Below the pieces are notes generated by a model, which saw only the letters and a program-made list of their open reading frames with translations, was not told the origin of the DNA and made no database searches. This document shows positions 4,258-10,709 of a DNA stretch of 10,709 nt, piece after piece. The stretch comes from Desulfotignum sp. (lineage in GTDB: Bacteria > Desulfobacterota > Desulfobacteria > Desulfobacterales > Desulfobacteraceae), in the NCBI GenBank assembly GCA_021737445.1, contig JAIPDY010000100.1, positions 1-10,709 of the forward strand. The letters are read 5' to 3'. The position numbers were made by a program, and so were the translations under genes. Position 1 is the stretch's first letter; each line of letters begins with the position of its first letter.

Positions 4258-6798
4258 ATGGGTGTCAATCGGCGGGAATTTATCAAAACCAGTCTGGCTG
4301 CCGGGGCGCTGACGTCCCTGGACCTGAAACTGATGCGGTTTGCAGGGCCAGAATCGGCATCTGCCGGTGCAAGCGGTGAAACAATAACCCGGACCACCTG
4401 CTCCCCCAACTGCACCGGGGCCTGCGGGTTCAACGTGCATGTGAAGGACGGCCGCATCACCACTTTGATCCAGGCCGCAGACTATCCGGAAGACAGTTAC
4501 AACCCCAGGGGATGCCTGCGGGGACTGTCCATGATGAACCTGGTGTACGGCAAGGACCGGATCAAATATCCTTTGATCCGCACCGGTCCCAGGGGCAGCG
4601 GTGAGTTCCGGCGCGCCTCCTGGGATGAGGCACTGGATTACACTGCGGATAAACTCAAGAAAATCACGAAAAAATACGGGCCCGAAGCCATTGCCACCAC
4701 GGTCCAGGTACCCGGCACAGGCTATGTGCACAAAGGCGCGTTTGTGCGCCTGGCCGGCCTGGCACAATGGACCATCCACCACGGGTATGACCAGAACGGA
4801 GACCTGCCCATGTTCTGGCCCATGACCTTCGGGGTCCAGACCGAAGAGCTGGAATCCCTGGAATGGCCCAATGCCGGATATACCATTGTGCTGGGGTCCA
4901 ACCTGGTGCAGACCCGGCTGCCGGATGTGCACCATCTCATCGCAGCCAAGAAGACCGGCAAGGTGGTGGTGGTGGACCCGGATTTCTGCGCCACCGCATC
5001 CAAGGCTGATGAATGGGTGTCCATCAAGCTGGACACGGACGCGGCCCTGGCCTTAGGGCTCGCCCGGGTGATCATTGACCGGGGGTTGTATGACAAGGCA
5101 TTTCTCCAGGATTTTACGGATATGCCGGTGCTGGTGCGCAAAGACACGGGCAAGCGGCTGCCGGCAGAACAGGTCAAGGCCTTGAAAGCACAGGCTGACC
5201 AGATGAAAATCCCCGAATACCGGAACCTGTTTGTGGTGTCCCGGGACAACCGGCTCACCATTCTGGATCCAGAGCACCTGGGATCCACCCATGCCGACCT
5301 CACCGGGTCCCACCGGATCGAACTCACCGACGGCACCACGGTGGAGGCGGTCACGGTATTTTCCCTTCTCCGGGAGATGCTGGCCGAATATTCTTTAGAA
5401 ATCGTGGCACAGATCACCGGGGCCCCGGCCCAAACCATTGAACGCATCGCTGTGGAGGCAGCCACCCGGACCCCGCTGCACATCGTGTACGGGGCCTCCA
5501 ACTACCAGTGGTATCACGGGGACCTCAAGGGCCGTGCCCTGTCTCTTTTGCCGGTGCTCACCGGCAGCATCGGTGTCAGCGGAGGGGGCATCTCCACCTA
5601 TGCCGGCCAGTACCGGATCCGGTTTGACGTCAGTGAATGGTGGTTTCCCAAAGAGGGAAAACTCAACTGGGTGCCCTACCTGCATTTTCTCAACGGCAGC
5701 GGCCCCCGGTATCCTGAAAAAGGCATCAAGGCCATGATCGGCGGATGGGGCAACCCCTTTGACCAGCACAACATGTCCAATGCCCTCAAAGACCGGTCCG
5801 CATCCGGGGACATCGAATTTGTGGCCACCTTTGACTTCAACATGACCACCACCTGCATGTGGTCGGATGTGGTGTTCCCTGCCACCACCTGGTATGAAAA
5901 CTATGAGCTCACCGCCACCATCCTGCACCCCTATCTCCAGCTCCAGGAACCGGCCATCGCCCCGTTGTTCGAGGCCCGCACCGGTCTGGCACTCATGCGG
6001 GGGCTGGCAAAACGTCTGAACCCGGACTGGGAAGCGCTGTTCTACCCGGACCTGGATGACACAAAAGCCTCCCTTGAGATCATCGACCTGCTGTTGAAAA
6101 CAGGCGGCATGGAAACCCGCGGCATCACCCTGGACATGGTGAAAAAAGGGCCGGTGCGGCTGCATTCCACCGCTCCTGATGACCGCCAGGTGCCGTTTTA
6201 CGAGCAGGTCCATGACCGGGTACCGTTCCCGCCCCCCAGCTACCCGGCCCCGCTGCCGGCCACGGCAAGGTTTGTGAAATCCGGCCGCATTGAATTCTAC
6301 AAGGATGAAGACCTGTTTCTGGCCGAAGGCGAACAGCTGCCGGTGTGCAAACCCACCTTTGAAGACACCGAATACAAAGAAGATCCAGACGCTTTGACCA
6401 AATACCGGCTGCGGTTTGTGACCAAAAATTCTTTGTACCGGGTTCATTCCACCCATTCCAACAATGTGTGGCTCAATGAACTCCAGGGCCACAAACCCAA
6501 GATGTTTTTGCACCCGGCAGATGCGGAGGAGCGCAACATTGCAGCAGACGATCTGGTGGAGGTGTACAACAGCCGGGGCAAAACCCGGGCCTGGGCTGTC
6601 ATTGATCCCGGCTGCCGCCAGGGTACCCTGATATTTGAACAGGGGTGGTGGGCCAAATATCTCCAGGATGAGTCCTATAATTCCCTGACCCGTGCCTGGA
6701 TCAAGCCGCTTCACGAAATCTATTTTGTACCGGGCATCTGGTCCCCCACCACGGTGTGGAACGAGTGCCTGGTGGATGCAAGGAGGATCACCACATGA
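4258..6798 (+). CDS. Tat-exported molybdopterin oxidoreductase, type II DMSO-reductase-like catalytic subunit
   Basis: 846-aa precursor of a periplasmic Mo-bisMGD enzyme. A Tat signal starts the protein (NRREFIKTS, twin Arg 5-6, likely cleavage after ASA near 36). Cys48, Cys52, Cys56 and Cys86 (TTCSPNCTGACGF, then PRGCLRG) should bind the FS0 [4Fe-4S] cluster. Asp178 in GYDQNGDLP aligns with the Mo-ligating Asp of NarG (YDWYxDLP). Further type II hallmarks follow: WGSN-like VLGSNLVQTRLPDVH, FTDMPVLVRKDTGK, SDVVFPATTWYENYELTAT and VHSTHSNNVWL. The C-terminal MGD-binding domain spans about 720-840. At 846 aa it is shorter than NarG (about 1,240). The start is ATG 4258 after AAGAGGAG; an in-frame GTG at 4192 lacks a ribosome site and would bury the Tat motif. 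Its stop overlaps the next start. Substrate (nitrate, chlorate, selenate, S-oxide or organic) is unknown. Confidence 0.93.
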   Translation: MGVNRREFIKTSLAAGALTSLDLKLMRFAGPESASAGASGETITRTTCSPNCTGACGFNVHVKDGRITTLIQAADYPEDSYNPRGCLRGLSMMNLVYGKDRIKYPLIRTGPRGSGEFRRASWDEALDYTADKLKKITKKYGPEAIATTVQVPGTGYVHKGAFVRLAGLAQWTIHHGYDQNGDLPMFWPMTFGVQTEELESLEWPNAGYTIVLGSNLVQTRLPDVHHLIAAKKTGKVVVVDPDFCATASKADEWVSIKLDTDAALALGLARVIIDRGLYDKAFLQDFTDMPVLVRKDTGKRLPAEQVKALKAQADQMKIPEYRNLFVVSRDNRLTILDPEHLGSTHADLTGSHRIELTDGTTVEAVTVFSLLREMLAEYSLEIVAQITGAPAQTIERIAVEAATRTPLHIVYGASNYQWYHGDLKGRALSLLPVLTGSIGVSGGGISTYAGQYRIRFDVSEWWFPKEGKLNWVPYLHFLNGSGPRYPEKGIKAMIGGWGNPFDQHNMSNALKDRSASGDIEFVATFDFNMTTTCMWSDVVFPATTWYENYELTATILHPYLQLQEPAIAPLFEARTGLALMRGLAKRLNPDWEALFYPDLDDTKASLEIIDLLLKTGGMETRGITLDMVKKGPVRLHSTAPDDRQVPFYEQVHDRVPFPPPSYPAPLPATARFVKSGRIEFYKDEDLFLAEGEQLPVCKPTFEDTEYKEDPDALTKYRLRFVTKNSLYRVHSTHSNNVWLNELQGHKPKMFLHPADAEERNIAADDLVEVYNSRGKTRAWAVIDPGCRQGTLIFEQGWWAKYLQDESYNSLTRAWIKPLHEIYFVPGIWSPTTVWNECLVDARRITT

Positions 6799-7469
6799 GA
6801 AGAGGAATGGTCATCGATCTTGAAAAATGTATCGGATGCCGGTCCTGTGCCGTGGCATGCAAGCAGCACAATGCCCAGCCCGCCGGCAGCTGGTGGAACC
6901 GGGTGGTCACCCCGGGCAGCGACCGCCACCTGACCGCATCGACCCCACAGAATCTGTATTTTCTGCCCATCCACTGCCAGCACTGCAACAACGCCCCCTG
7001 CGTCAAGGTGTGTCCGGTGGGGGCCACCTATCAGACGGATGACGGTACTGTACTCATCGATTTTGAGCGGTGCATCGGGTGCCGGTACTGTATGGCGGCC
7101 TGCCCTTACGGGGTGCGGCAGTTCAACTGGGAATCTTCCAAAGACGGCATGCAGCGGTATGAATACCAGAACAACTATACCTATGGATATCCAGAACCCT
7201 TCCGCCTGGACAACCGCCTGGTGTATTCACCGGTGCGCAGCAAGGGGGTGGTGGAAAAATGCCATTTCTGCGCCCATTACCAGGCACAAGGGCTGGATCC
7301 GGCCTGTGTCCGGGCCTGCCCGGGAAAAGCCCGGCACGTGGGGGATCTGGATGATCCGGACAGCCGGGTATCTCAAATGATCCGGCAGATGAACGGATTT
7401 ACCCTGCTGCCGGAAAAAGGCACCCGGCCCAATGTGTATTACCTGCCCCCCAAACGAAAGGAGGTATGA
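6795..7469 (+). CDS. Four-cluster ferredoxin-like electron-transfer subunit (PsrB/NrfC/DmsB type)
   Basis: 224-aa iron-sulfur subunit that passes electrons between the membrane anchor and the molybdoenzyme. Sixteen cysteines form four [4Fe-4S] groups: Cys12/15/18/22 (CIGCRSCAVAC), Cys61/64/69/73, Cys93/96/99/103 (CIGCRYCMAAC) and Cys156/159/171/175 (CHFC...CVRAC). All positions are Cys, so there is no sign of the Trp-linked [3Fe-4S] site of NarH. The length is that of Psr/Nrf/Dms subunits, not of the longer beta subunits (over 300 aa) usual with type II catalytic subunits. There is no signal peptide, so it probably crosses the membrane bound to the Tat-exported partner. The ATG at 6795 overlaps the previous stop (ATGA) and has AGGAGG eight bases upstream; a GTG at 6756 is in frame but lies inside the preceding gene with no such site. 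Confidence 0.95.
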   Translation: MRRGMVIDLEKCIGCRSCAVACKQHNAQPAGSWWNRVVTPGSDRHLTASTPQNLYFLPIHCQHCNNAPCVKVCPVGATYQTDDGTVLIDFERCIGCRYCMAACPYGVRQFNWESSKDGMQRYEYQNNYTYGYPEPFRLDNRLVYSPVRSKGVVEKCHFCAHYQAQGLDPACVRACPGKARHVGDLDDPDSRVSQMIRQMNGFTLLPEKGTRPNVYYLPPKRKEV

Positions 7470-7471
7470 AA

Positions 7472-8704
7472 ATGGGTGTTTCCAAAAAAATCAGCCTGAC
7501 CGTTTTCGGCCTGATCATGGCCGCCGGGGCATTGATGTGGCTCATCCAGCTGTGGAGAGGCCTGATTCTTACGGACATGAACAATGCCTATTCCTGGGGG
7601 CTGTATGTATCGGCCCTGGCATTTTTTGTGGGCAATGCCGCCGGCGGCCTGGTGCTCAGCTCCATGATCTATCTGTTCGGGGTCACGGCCCTCAAGCCCT
7701 TTGCCCGGATCGGTGCCCTGTGCGCTTTCGCCAATGTGGCGGCAGCCATGCTCATCGTGCTCCCGGACCTGGGGCGGCCCTTCCGGGTGCTCAACCTGCT
7801 GCTGCATCCCCAGATCATGTCGCCCCTGGTGTGGGATGTGATCGTGCTGAACCTGTATGCGGGCCTGTCTTTGATCTATCTGTATCTCTTGATGCTGCCG
7901 GACCTGGCCGCCCGCACCGGAATACTGAAAAAAATCACCCTGCCGGTAAAAGACCCTGCCGGATTTTCCGATACATGGGCCCGGAGGCTGGCCCCGTTTT
8001 CTTTGGTGGCGGCCGTGGGCATCCATGTGGTGACGGCCTGGATTTTTGCCACCCAGGGGGCCCGGGGCTGGTGGCACACCGCCGTGATGGCCCCGGATTT
8101 CGTTGCCGCGGCCCTGGCTTCCGGCACGGCCGTGGTGATGCTGGTGGCGGTGCTGTGTTACGGCACGGCAGACAAATTCCAGAGCGCCTTTCGCATCATG
8201 GCGATATTTATCGCCACCGCATTTTTCATCCATATTTTTCTCATGTACAATGACTTTGTGATCCATGCCTGGTACGGCACCGACCATGCCAGAGAAACCC
8301 TGGCCATCACCCTGCAGGAATACGGCCTGGCCCACGCCTTTGAGGTGCTGGCACCGCTGGCCGGGGTGGTACTGCTGCTCAACGCGAGGGTACGCAAAAC
8401 CATGTCCGGCATCATGGCGGGCTGCCTGTTGATCATCGCCGGCATCTTTATCCACCGGATACTGCTCATGCCGGCGGCCTTCAACCAGATGCCCCTGACC
8501 CTGGCGCCTCTGGGCAGCCAGCATACCCTCTGGTCCGTGCCCATTGCCTCGGGCCGGTATGCGCCGCCCGCAGAGACCTTTGTCTCCCATCACAGCTATT
8601 TTCCCACCCTGGTGGAGATATTGATTTTTGCCGGGGTTCTCTCGTTTGTGTGCGCCCTCATCCTGGTGGCCGTTCACCAGCTGCCCGTGGTCAAGGAGGG
8701 ATAA
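7472..8704 (+). CDS. NrfD/PsrC-like quinone-interacting membrane anchor
   Basis: 410-aa integral membrane protein of the NrfD/PsrC superfamily. Ten hydrophobic helices can be marked by eye, from residues about 7-27 to a last one ending AVHQLPVVKEG, with short loops such as LPDLGRPFRV after helix 3. It should anchor the two soluble subunits at the periplasmic face and exchange electrons with the quinone pool; the family carries no haem. Two ATGs are possible. The one at 7466 overlaps the previous stop but sits only one base after the GGAGG. The one at 7472 is seven bases after AAAGGAGG (7457-7464), so I use 7472. A chaperone gene begins four bases after the stop, completing a Mo subunit / FeS subunit / anchor / chaperone operon. 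Confidence 0.93.
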   Translation: MGVSKKISLTVFGLIMAAGALMWLIQLWRGLILTDMNNAYSWGLYVSALAFFVGNAAGGLVLSSMIYLFGVTALKPFARIGALCAFANVAAAMLIVLPDLGRPFRVLNLLLHPQIMSPLVWDVIVLNLYAGLSLIYLYLLMLPDLAARTGILKKITLPVKDPAGFSDTWARRLAPFSLVAAVGIHVVTAWIFATQGARGWWHTAVMAPDFVAAALASGTAVVMLVAVLCYGTADKFQSAFRIMAIFIATAFFIHIFLMYNDFVIHAWYGTDHARETLAITLQEYGLAHAFEVLAPLAGVVLLLNARVRKTMSGIMAGCLLIIAGIFIHRILLMPAAFNQMPLTLAPLGSQHTLWSVPIASGRYAPPAETFVSHHSYFPTLVEILIFAGVLSFVCALILVAVHQLPVVKEG

Positions 8705-8708
8705 CGCC

Positions 8709-9302
8709 ATGGATCAGATCACCGACGTTCAGTGTTCCGCGGAAACGGAAACCCTCATGACCCTGTCCCGGCTGTTCACCTACCCGGAACTGTTGCCCGA
8801 TGGCAGGGATCTGGCCCGGATCTTTCCGCAGGCAGGGCCGGTCCCTGCCTGCCCCTCTCTGACCGGGCTTCAGAACCGGTATGTGTCTTTGTTCATCAAC
8901 CGCCTGCCGGAGGTGCCCTGCATCCCCTGCGGGTCCTGGTACCTGGAGGGCACCCTCATGGGGCCCTCCACCATGAAACTGGCCGGCCTGTACCGGGAAT
9001 ACGGGTTTGAAACGACCGAGATGCCGGATCACATCTGCGTGGAACTGGAGTTTCTGGCGATCCTGTCCACCCTGGTGCACCAGGCCCCCGGAGATGACTA
9101 CAAAGACCAGGTAACAACCGATCTCAATTTTGTGACCAATCATCTGGCCGCCTGGACACCTGATTTTTTCGGACGGGTTGCATCCTGGGATACAGACGGA
9201 TTCTATGGAGACCTGGCCGGGATGTGTCAGATGATATCCTCCACTACAGGCCTTTGGCCTCTTCAGACAGCAGCTGTTCCTGGATACCGAACGGGTCTGT
9301 AA
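8709..9302 (+). CDS. TorD/DmsD-family maturation chaperone
   Basis: 197-aa cytoplasmic chaperone predicted to bind the Tat signal of the operon's molybdoenzyme until cofactor insertion. All-helical composition and the family-like segment YVSLFINRLPEVPCIPCGSW followed by YLEGTLMG and LYREYGFE support the call, as does its place directly behind the anchor gene. AAGGAGG (8693-8699) lies nine bases before the ATG. The last part looks odd: after FYGDLAGMCQMI (normally the final helix) the tail switches to codons and composition unlike the rest. This tail lies antisense to a minus-strand reading frame (59-base overlap). The 3' end may have been altered by a rearrangement or small indel near 9235-9260. 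Family assignment is good, the exact C-terminus uncertain. Confidence 0.85.
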   Translation: MDQITDVQCSAETETLMTLSRLFTYPELLPDGRDLARIFPQAGPVPACPSLTGLQNRYVSLFINRLPEVPCIPCGSWYLEGTLMGPSTMKLAGLYREYGFETTEMPDHICVELEFLAILSTLVHQAPGDDYKDQVTTDLNFVTNHLAAWTPDFFGRVASWDTDGFYGDLAGMCQMISSTTGLWPLQTAAVPGYRTGL

Positions 9303-9526
9303 ATTCCTGTTCCGGCGTGAAATTCAGTTTGGCCCGGCCCCGGTTGTTCAGCGTCTCTCCCAGGCCCAGGGCCACTTCCAGCCCCGGATTTACGGCCGCG
9401 CCCGTTGCCTGGGCCTGGTGCAGGGTTTCGAACAGCCGGGCGCAGTTCCCGCATTTTTTCCAGCAGCATGCCCAGGGCTTCCAGATAGGGTTTTCCCAGA
9501 TAATCCAGGCCGTGGGTCTCTGTCAT
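9244..9526 (-). pseudogene. Frameshifted small gene, function unknown (CGNC motif)
   Basis: Two overlapping minus-strand frames join into one plausible 93-aa protein. The first, from ATG 9526, reads MTETHGLDYLGKPYLEALG and on to LLEK (residue 24). The next frame continues CGNCARLFETLHQA through an acidic middle to QEQLLSEEAKGL and a TAG at 9244-9246. The frames meet at a run of six A (T6 at 9454-9459 on the plus strand). With five A the reading is continuous and gives a CxxC. Beyond the run, the first frame degenerates into low-complexity Gly/Pro/Arg, supporting a real one-base insertion. No Shine-Dalgarno precedes the ATG and a stop lies just upstream in frame. I do not recognise the family. 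A homopolymer sequencing error or slippage at A6 are alternatives to a true pseudogene. Its 3' end overlaps the chaperone gene. Confidence 0.55.
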
Positions 9527-9599
9527 TTTTCTGTGGAATGGGGTTTAAATCTACAGGCACACCAGAGGTTCCGTCCTTGTTAGGGCTCTGAAATGCGGG

Positions 9600-9854
9600 T
9601 TAATAGTGATATCTAAGTTGAGCGATGTGGATGGCATTTTCAGTAACTTTATAAATGAATCTATGTTCATCATTTATCCGTCGTGACCAGTAACCAGACA
9701 GTGCATGTTTTAAAGGCTCTGGTTTCCCAATCCCTTCGAAAGGATTGCGTTTTGTTTCTTTTATTAATGCATTTATTCGACGAACAAGCTTTTTATCGGT
9801 TTTTTGCCAATAAAGGTAATCGTCCCAGGCGTTATCAGAAAATACGAGGTTCAA
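9600..9854 (-). CDS. yoeB: YoeB-type toxin, mRNA interferase
   Basis: 84-aa RelE-fold toxin that cleaves mRNA in the ribosomal A site. Near-canonical YoeB segments are present: DNAWDDYLYWQKTDKK at the start, RNPFEGIGKPEPLKH in the middle and SGYWSRRINDEHR before the end. The catalytic residues known from the E. coli toxin are all in place: Glu46, Arg65, His83 and Tyr84 (final RYHY). The length equals the E. coli protein, so it looks functional. It starts with TTG, not ATG: the TTG overlaps the antitoxin stop as TTGA, no ATG is available in frame, and the protein begins MNLVFSD as expected. Translation is presumably coupled to the antitoxin and kept low. The pair is AT-rich compared with its neighbours, suggesting horizontal acquisition. 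Confidence 0.97.
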   Translation of the reverse strand: MNLVFSDNAWDDYLYWQKTDKKLVRRINALIKETKRNPFEGIGKPEPLKHALSGYWSRRINDEHRFIYKVTENAIHIAQLRYHY

Positions 9855-10102
9855 TCTATGAGTTCTCTTTCGATCCCATTATTGTTTTCAAGTTGAGCTA
9901 TAGATTCCAAAAGCCGTTTCATGTTTTTAGGAGACCTTAAAAGATACGCTGTCTCTTCAAGTGCTTCATAGTCTTCAAGGGACAGAATAACTACTGAGTT
10001 TGAGGCTTTTCGAGTCACGATGACCGGGGAGTGATCGTTACAAACCTTTTCCATTGTTTTTGCAAGGTTTTGCCTTGCGGCTGTATAAGTGATAGCTTCC
10101 AT
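9851..10102 (-). CDS. yefM: YefM-type antitoxin (Phd/YefM family)
   Basis: 83-aa antitoxin that neutralises YoeB and represses the operon. The N-terminal Phd/YefM DNA-binding fold reads MEAITYTAARQNLAKTMEKV, then SPVIVTRKASNSVVILSLED (44-64 region), and the acidic C-terminal tail (SIAQLENNNGIERELID) should wrap the toxin. AGGAGG lies seven bases before the ATG. The gene is first in the pair and overlaps the toxin start by four bases. The upstream TGTACA and AGTACA boxes match the operator type known for E. coli YefM, so autoregulation is very likely. Confidence 0.96.
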   Translation of the reverse strand: MEAITYTAARQNLAKTMEKVCNDHSPVIVTRKASNSVVILSLEDYEALEETAYLLRSPKNMKRLLESIAQLENNNGIERELID

Positions 10103-10114
10103 TATGGCACCTCC

Positions 10115-10152
10115 TGTACAGATTACAGTACAGCATCAAACTAAAATGTCAA
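10115..10152 (-). promoter_or_regulatory. yefM promoter with YefM operator boxes
   Basis: On the minus strand, a perfect -35 TTGACA (10147-10152) and a -10 TACTGT (10125-10130) are 16 bases apart. A perfect TGTACA (10115-10120) and a near copy AGTACA/TGTACT (10127-10132) are spaced 12 bases centre to centre, overlapping the -10 and the start region. This is the arrangement described for YefM-YoeB autorepression. A further palindrome, AAGTCATGACTT, covers 10151-10162 at the upstream edge. Confidence 0.7.
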
Positions 10153-10278
10153 GTCATGACTTCAGCATGACCACCACCTGGTTGTCTCAATTTCATCTGC
10201 CTTGATTTCCTGGAACGGGTAGACTCATCCACGCGGCAGCCGGTCAATCCAGATGAAGAATCACAGGGTTTTCTCCTG

Positions 10279-10307
10279 TTGCATTTTTAACTTTCTTTTA
10301 CTATACA
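10279..10307 (+). promoter_or_regulatory. Candidate promoter for the ParB-like gene
   Basis: TTGCAT (10279-10284), a 17-base AT-rich spacer, then TATACA (10302-10307). The -35 is weak and the -10 moderate. It lies 65 bases before the ATG and overlaps the left arm of the inverted repeat at 10304-10346. Confidence 0.4.
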
Positions 10308-10346
10308 GGAACTCAGCATTTTTCCCCATCGGTCTCAGTTCCTGTA
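10304..10346. promoter_or_regulatory. 10-bp inverted repeat in the ParB-like gene leader
   Basis: TACAGGAACT (10304-10313) and AGTTCCTGTA (10337-10346) are exact reverse complements separated by 23 bases. They sit across the predicted -10 and transcription start, so an operator for autoregulation or a leader hairpin are both possible. Confidence 0.45.
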
Positions 10347-10371
10347 ACCGAAAGAGAGGAGCAATTTTTCC

Positions 10372-10709
10372 ATGCCATTCTTCAACATATCCGATCTCAT
10401 CTGGGACGAAACCATCTATCCCCGGAGCGCCCGAAAACAGCAGACCATCGATGCCTACGGCGAAGCTTTGACGGCCGGGGCCACATTTCCCCCCATCATC
10501 ATCCAGCCCGTGGTCAATTATCCGGCCCCCAACACCCCCCTGTCCGAAATCCTGATGCTGATCCTTGACGGGATCCACCGGTGGAGTGCCTGCAAGGTCC
10601 TGGGCTGGACCGAAATCGAGGCCGTGCTCTGGCAGGATCAGCCACTGGATTATGCCACCTGCAAAGACGACATGCTCCTGGAATCGGCCCGGCGGAATAT
10701 CAGTCACGG
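10372..10709 (+). CDS. ParB-like nuclease-fold (ParB/Srx) protein, 5' part
   Basis: An open frame from ATG 10372 runs off the window edge (112 codons visible, no stop). The key segment is LDGIHRWSACKVLGWTEIEA (65-84), the ParB/sulfiredoxin-fold signature in which D-G-x-H-R-W binds nucleotide, followed by an Ile/Ala strand. Residues 33-50 (ALTAGATFPPIIIQPVVN) fit the preceding strand. The start MPFFNISDLIWDE resembles ParB-like proteins that open with an address strand. GAGAGGAG lies ten bases before the ATG, slightly long. Such proteins occur in chromosome or plasmid partition and, as stand-alone genes, in phages and other mobile elements. There is no ParA in view, and the adjacent toxin-antitoxin pair favours an accessory element. 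The C-terminal domain that would decide the role is outside the window. Confidence 0.8.
   Translation, partial: MPFFNISDLIWDETIYPRSARKQQTIDAYGEALTAGATFPPIIIQPVVNYPAPNTPLSEILMLILDGIHRWSACKVLGWTEIEAVLWQDQPLDYATCKDDMLLESARRNISH

Noticed and set aside
5395..6714. Long minus-strand open frame (439 codons) opposite the molybdoenzyme gene
   Set aside because: It is a GC-rich antisense shadow: the plus strand has clear molybdoenzyme motifs throughout, and the minus frame has no recognisable domain or ribosome site.
6756..6794. GTG start giving a 13-residue longer FeS subunit
   Set aside because: It lies inside the molybdoenzyme coding end without a ribosome site; ATG 6795 has AGGAGG at ideal distance and overlaps the stop.
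7439..8710. Long minus-strand open frame (423 codons) opposite the NrfD-like gene
   Set aside because: The translation is His/Gln/Gly-rich, typical for the antisense of a membrane protein gene, and covers the well-supported plus-strand anchor gene exactly.
9303..9583. Plus-strand frames running beyond the chaperone stop
   Set aside because: They are antisense to the frameshifted minus-strand gene and give proline/serine-rich sequence without domain features.
10163..10278. Intergenic stretch between the yefM promoter and the ParB-like gene promoter
   Set aside because: No supported feature: no open frame with a ribosome site and only short chance inverted repeats such as ACAGG/CCTGT at 10263-10279.
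1..10709. CRISPR arrays, tRNA or rRNA genes, insertion sequences
   Set aside because: I saw no regularly spaced repeats, no cloverleaf with an intact T-loop, and no transposase-like frame or paired terminal repeats.

Overview
The window reads as chromosomal DNA of an anaerobic, probably sulfate-reducing bacterium of the Desulfobacterota (a Desulfobacter/Desulfotignum-like genus is my guess). This rests on a class I Hcp whose ligand spacing matches the Desulfovibrio enzyme exactly, an FprA-type flavodiiron protein, a small hemerythrin, and a Tat-exported molybdoenzyme with an NrfD-type anchor. Core genes are GC-rich with C/G-ending codons. The stretch at about 9,600-10,160 is clearly AT-richer and looks accessory.

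Layout. Positions 1-933 hold the 3' part of hcp, followed by a stem-loop. Positions 1103-3070 form a same-strand run: hemerythrin-domain protein, flavodiiron NO/O2 reductase, and a half-size VOC (glyoxalase-fold) protein that overlaps the flavodiiron gene by four bases. A perfect 28-bp palindrome lies just upstream of this run. Positions 3071-3626 carry a CRP/FNR-type site, a structured leader containing an hcp-like relic, a 95-aa protein with two GLWL-x3-CPD-x2-C repeats, and a strong hairpin terminator. A minus-strand cupin gene (3772-4092) diverges from a plus-strand four-gene operon (4258-9302). The operon encodes a Tat-exported molybdopterin oxidoreductase, a four-cluster ferredoxin-like subunit, a ten-helix NrfD/PsrC-like anchor and a TorD-like chaperone. 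A perfect FNR-consensus site lies between the cupin gene and the operon.

Beyond 9,240 the DNA looks rearranged. A short minus-strand gene of unknown function with a one-base frameshift overlaps the end of the chaperone gene. It is followed by a minus-strand yefM-yoeB toxin-antitoxin pair with its TGTACA operator. The last gene, cut by the window edge, is a plus-strand ParB-like nuclease-fold protein.

How the genes fit together. Hcp, hemerythrin and the flavodiiron protein are a familiar anaerobe defence set against NO, nitrosative stress and oxygen. The molybdoenzyme operon is a respiratory complex that would exchange electrons between the quinone pool and a periplasmic substrate. Its catalytic subunit has sequence hallmarks of the Asp-ligated type II (NarG/SerA/EbdA-like) branch, yet its partners are of the Psr/Nrf type. 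The TTGA-N6-TCAA sites before both the CPD-repeat gene and the molybdoenzyme suggest control by one CRP/FNR-family regulator (FNR- or HcpR-like). The substrate cannot be read from sequence.
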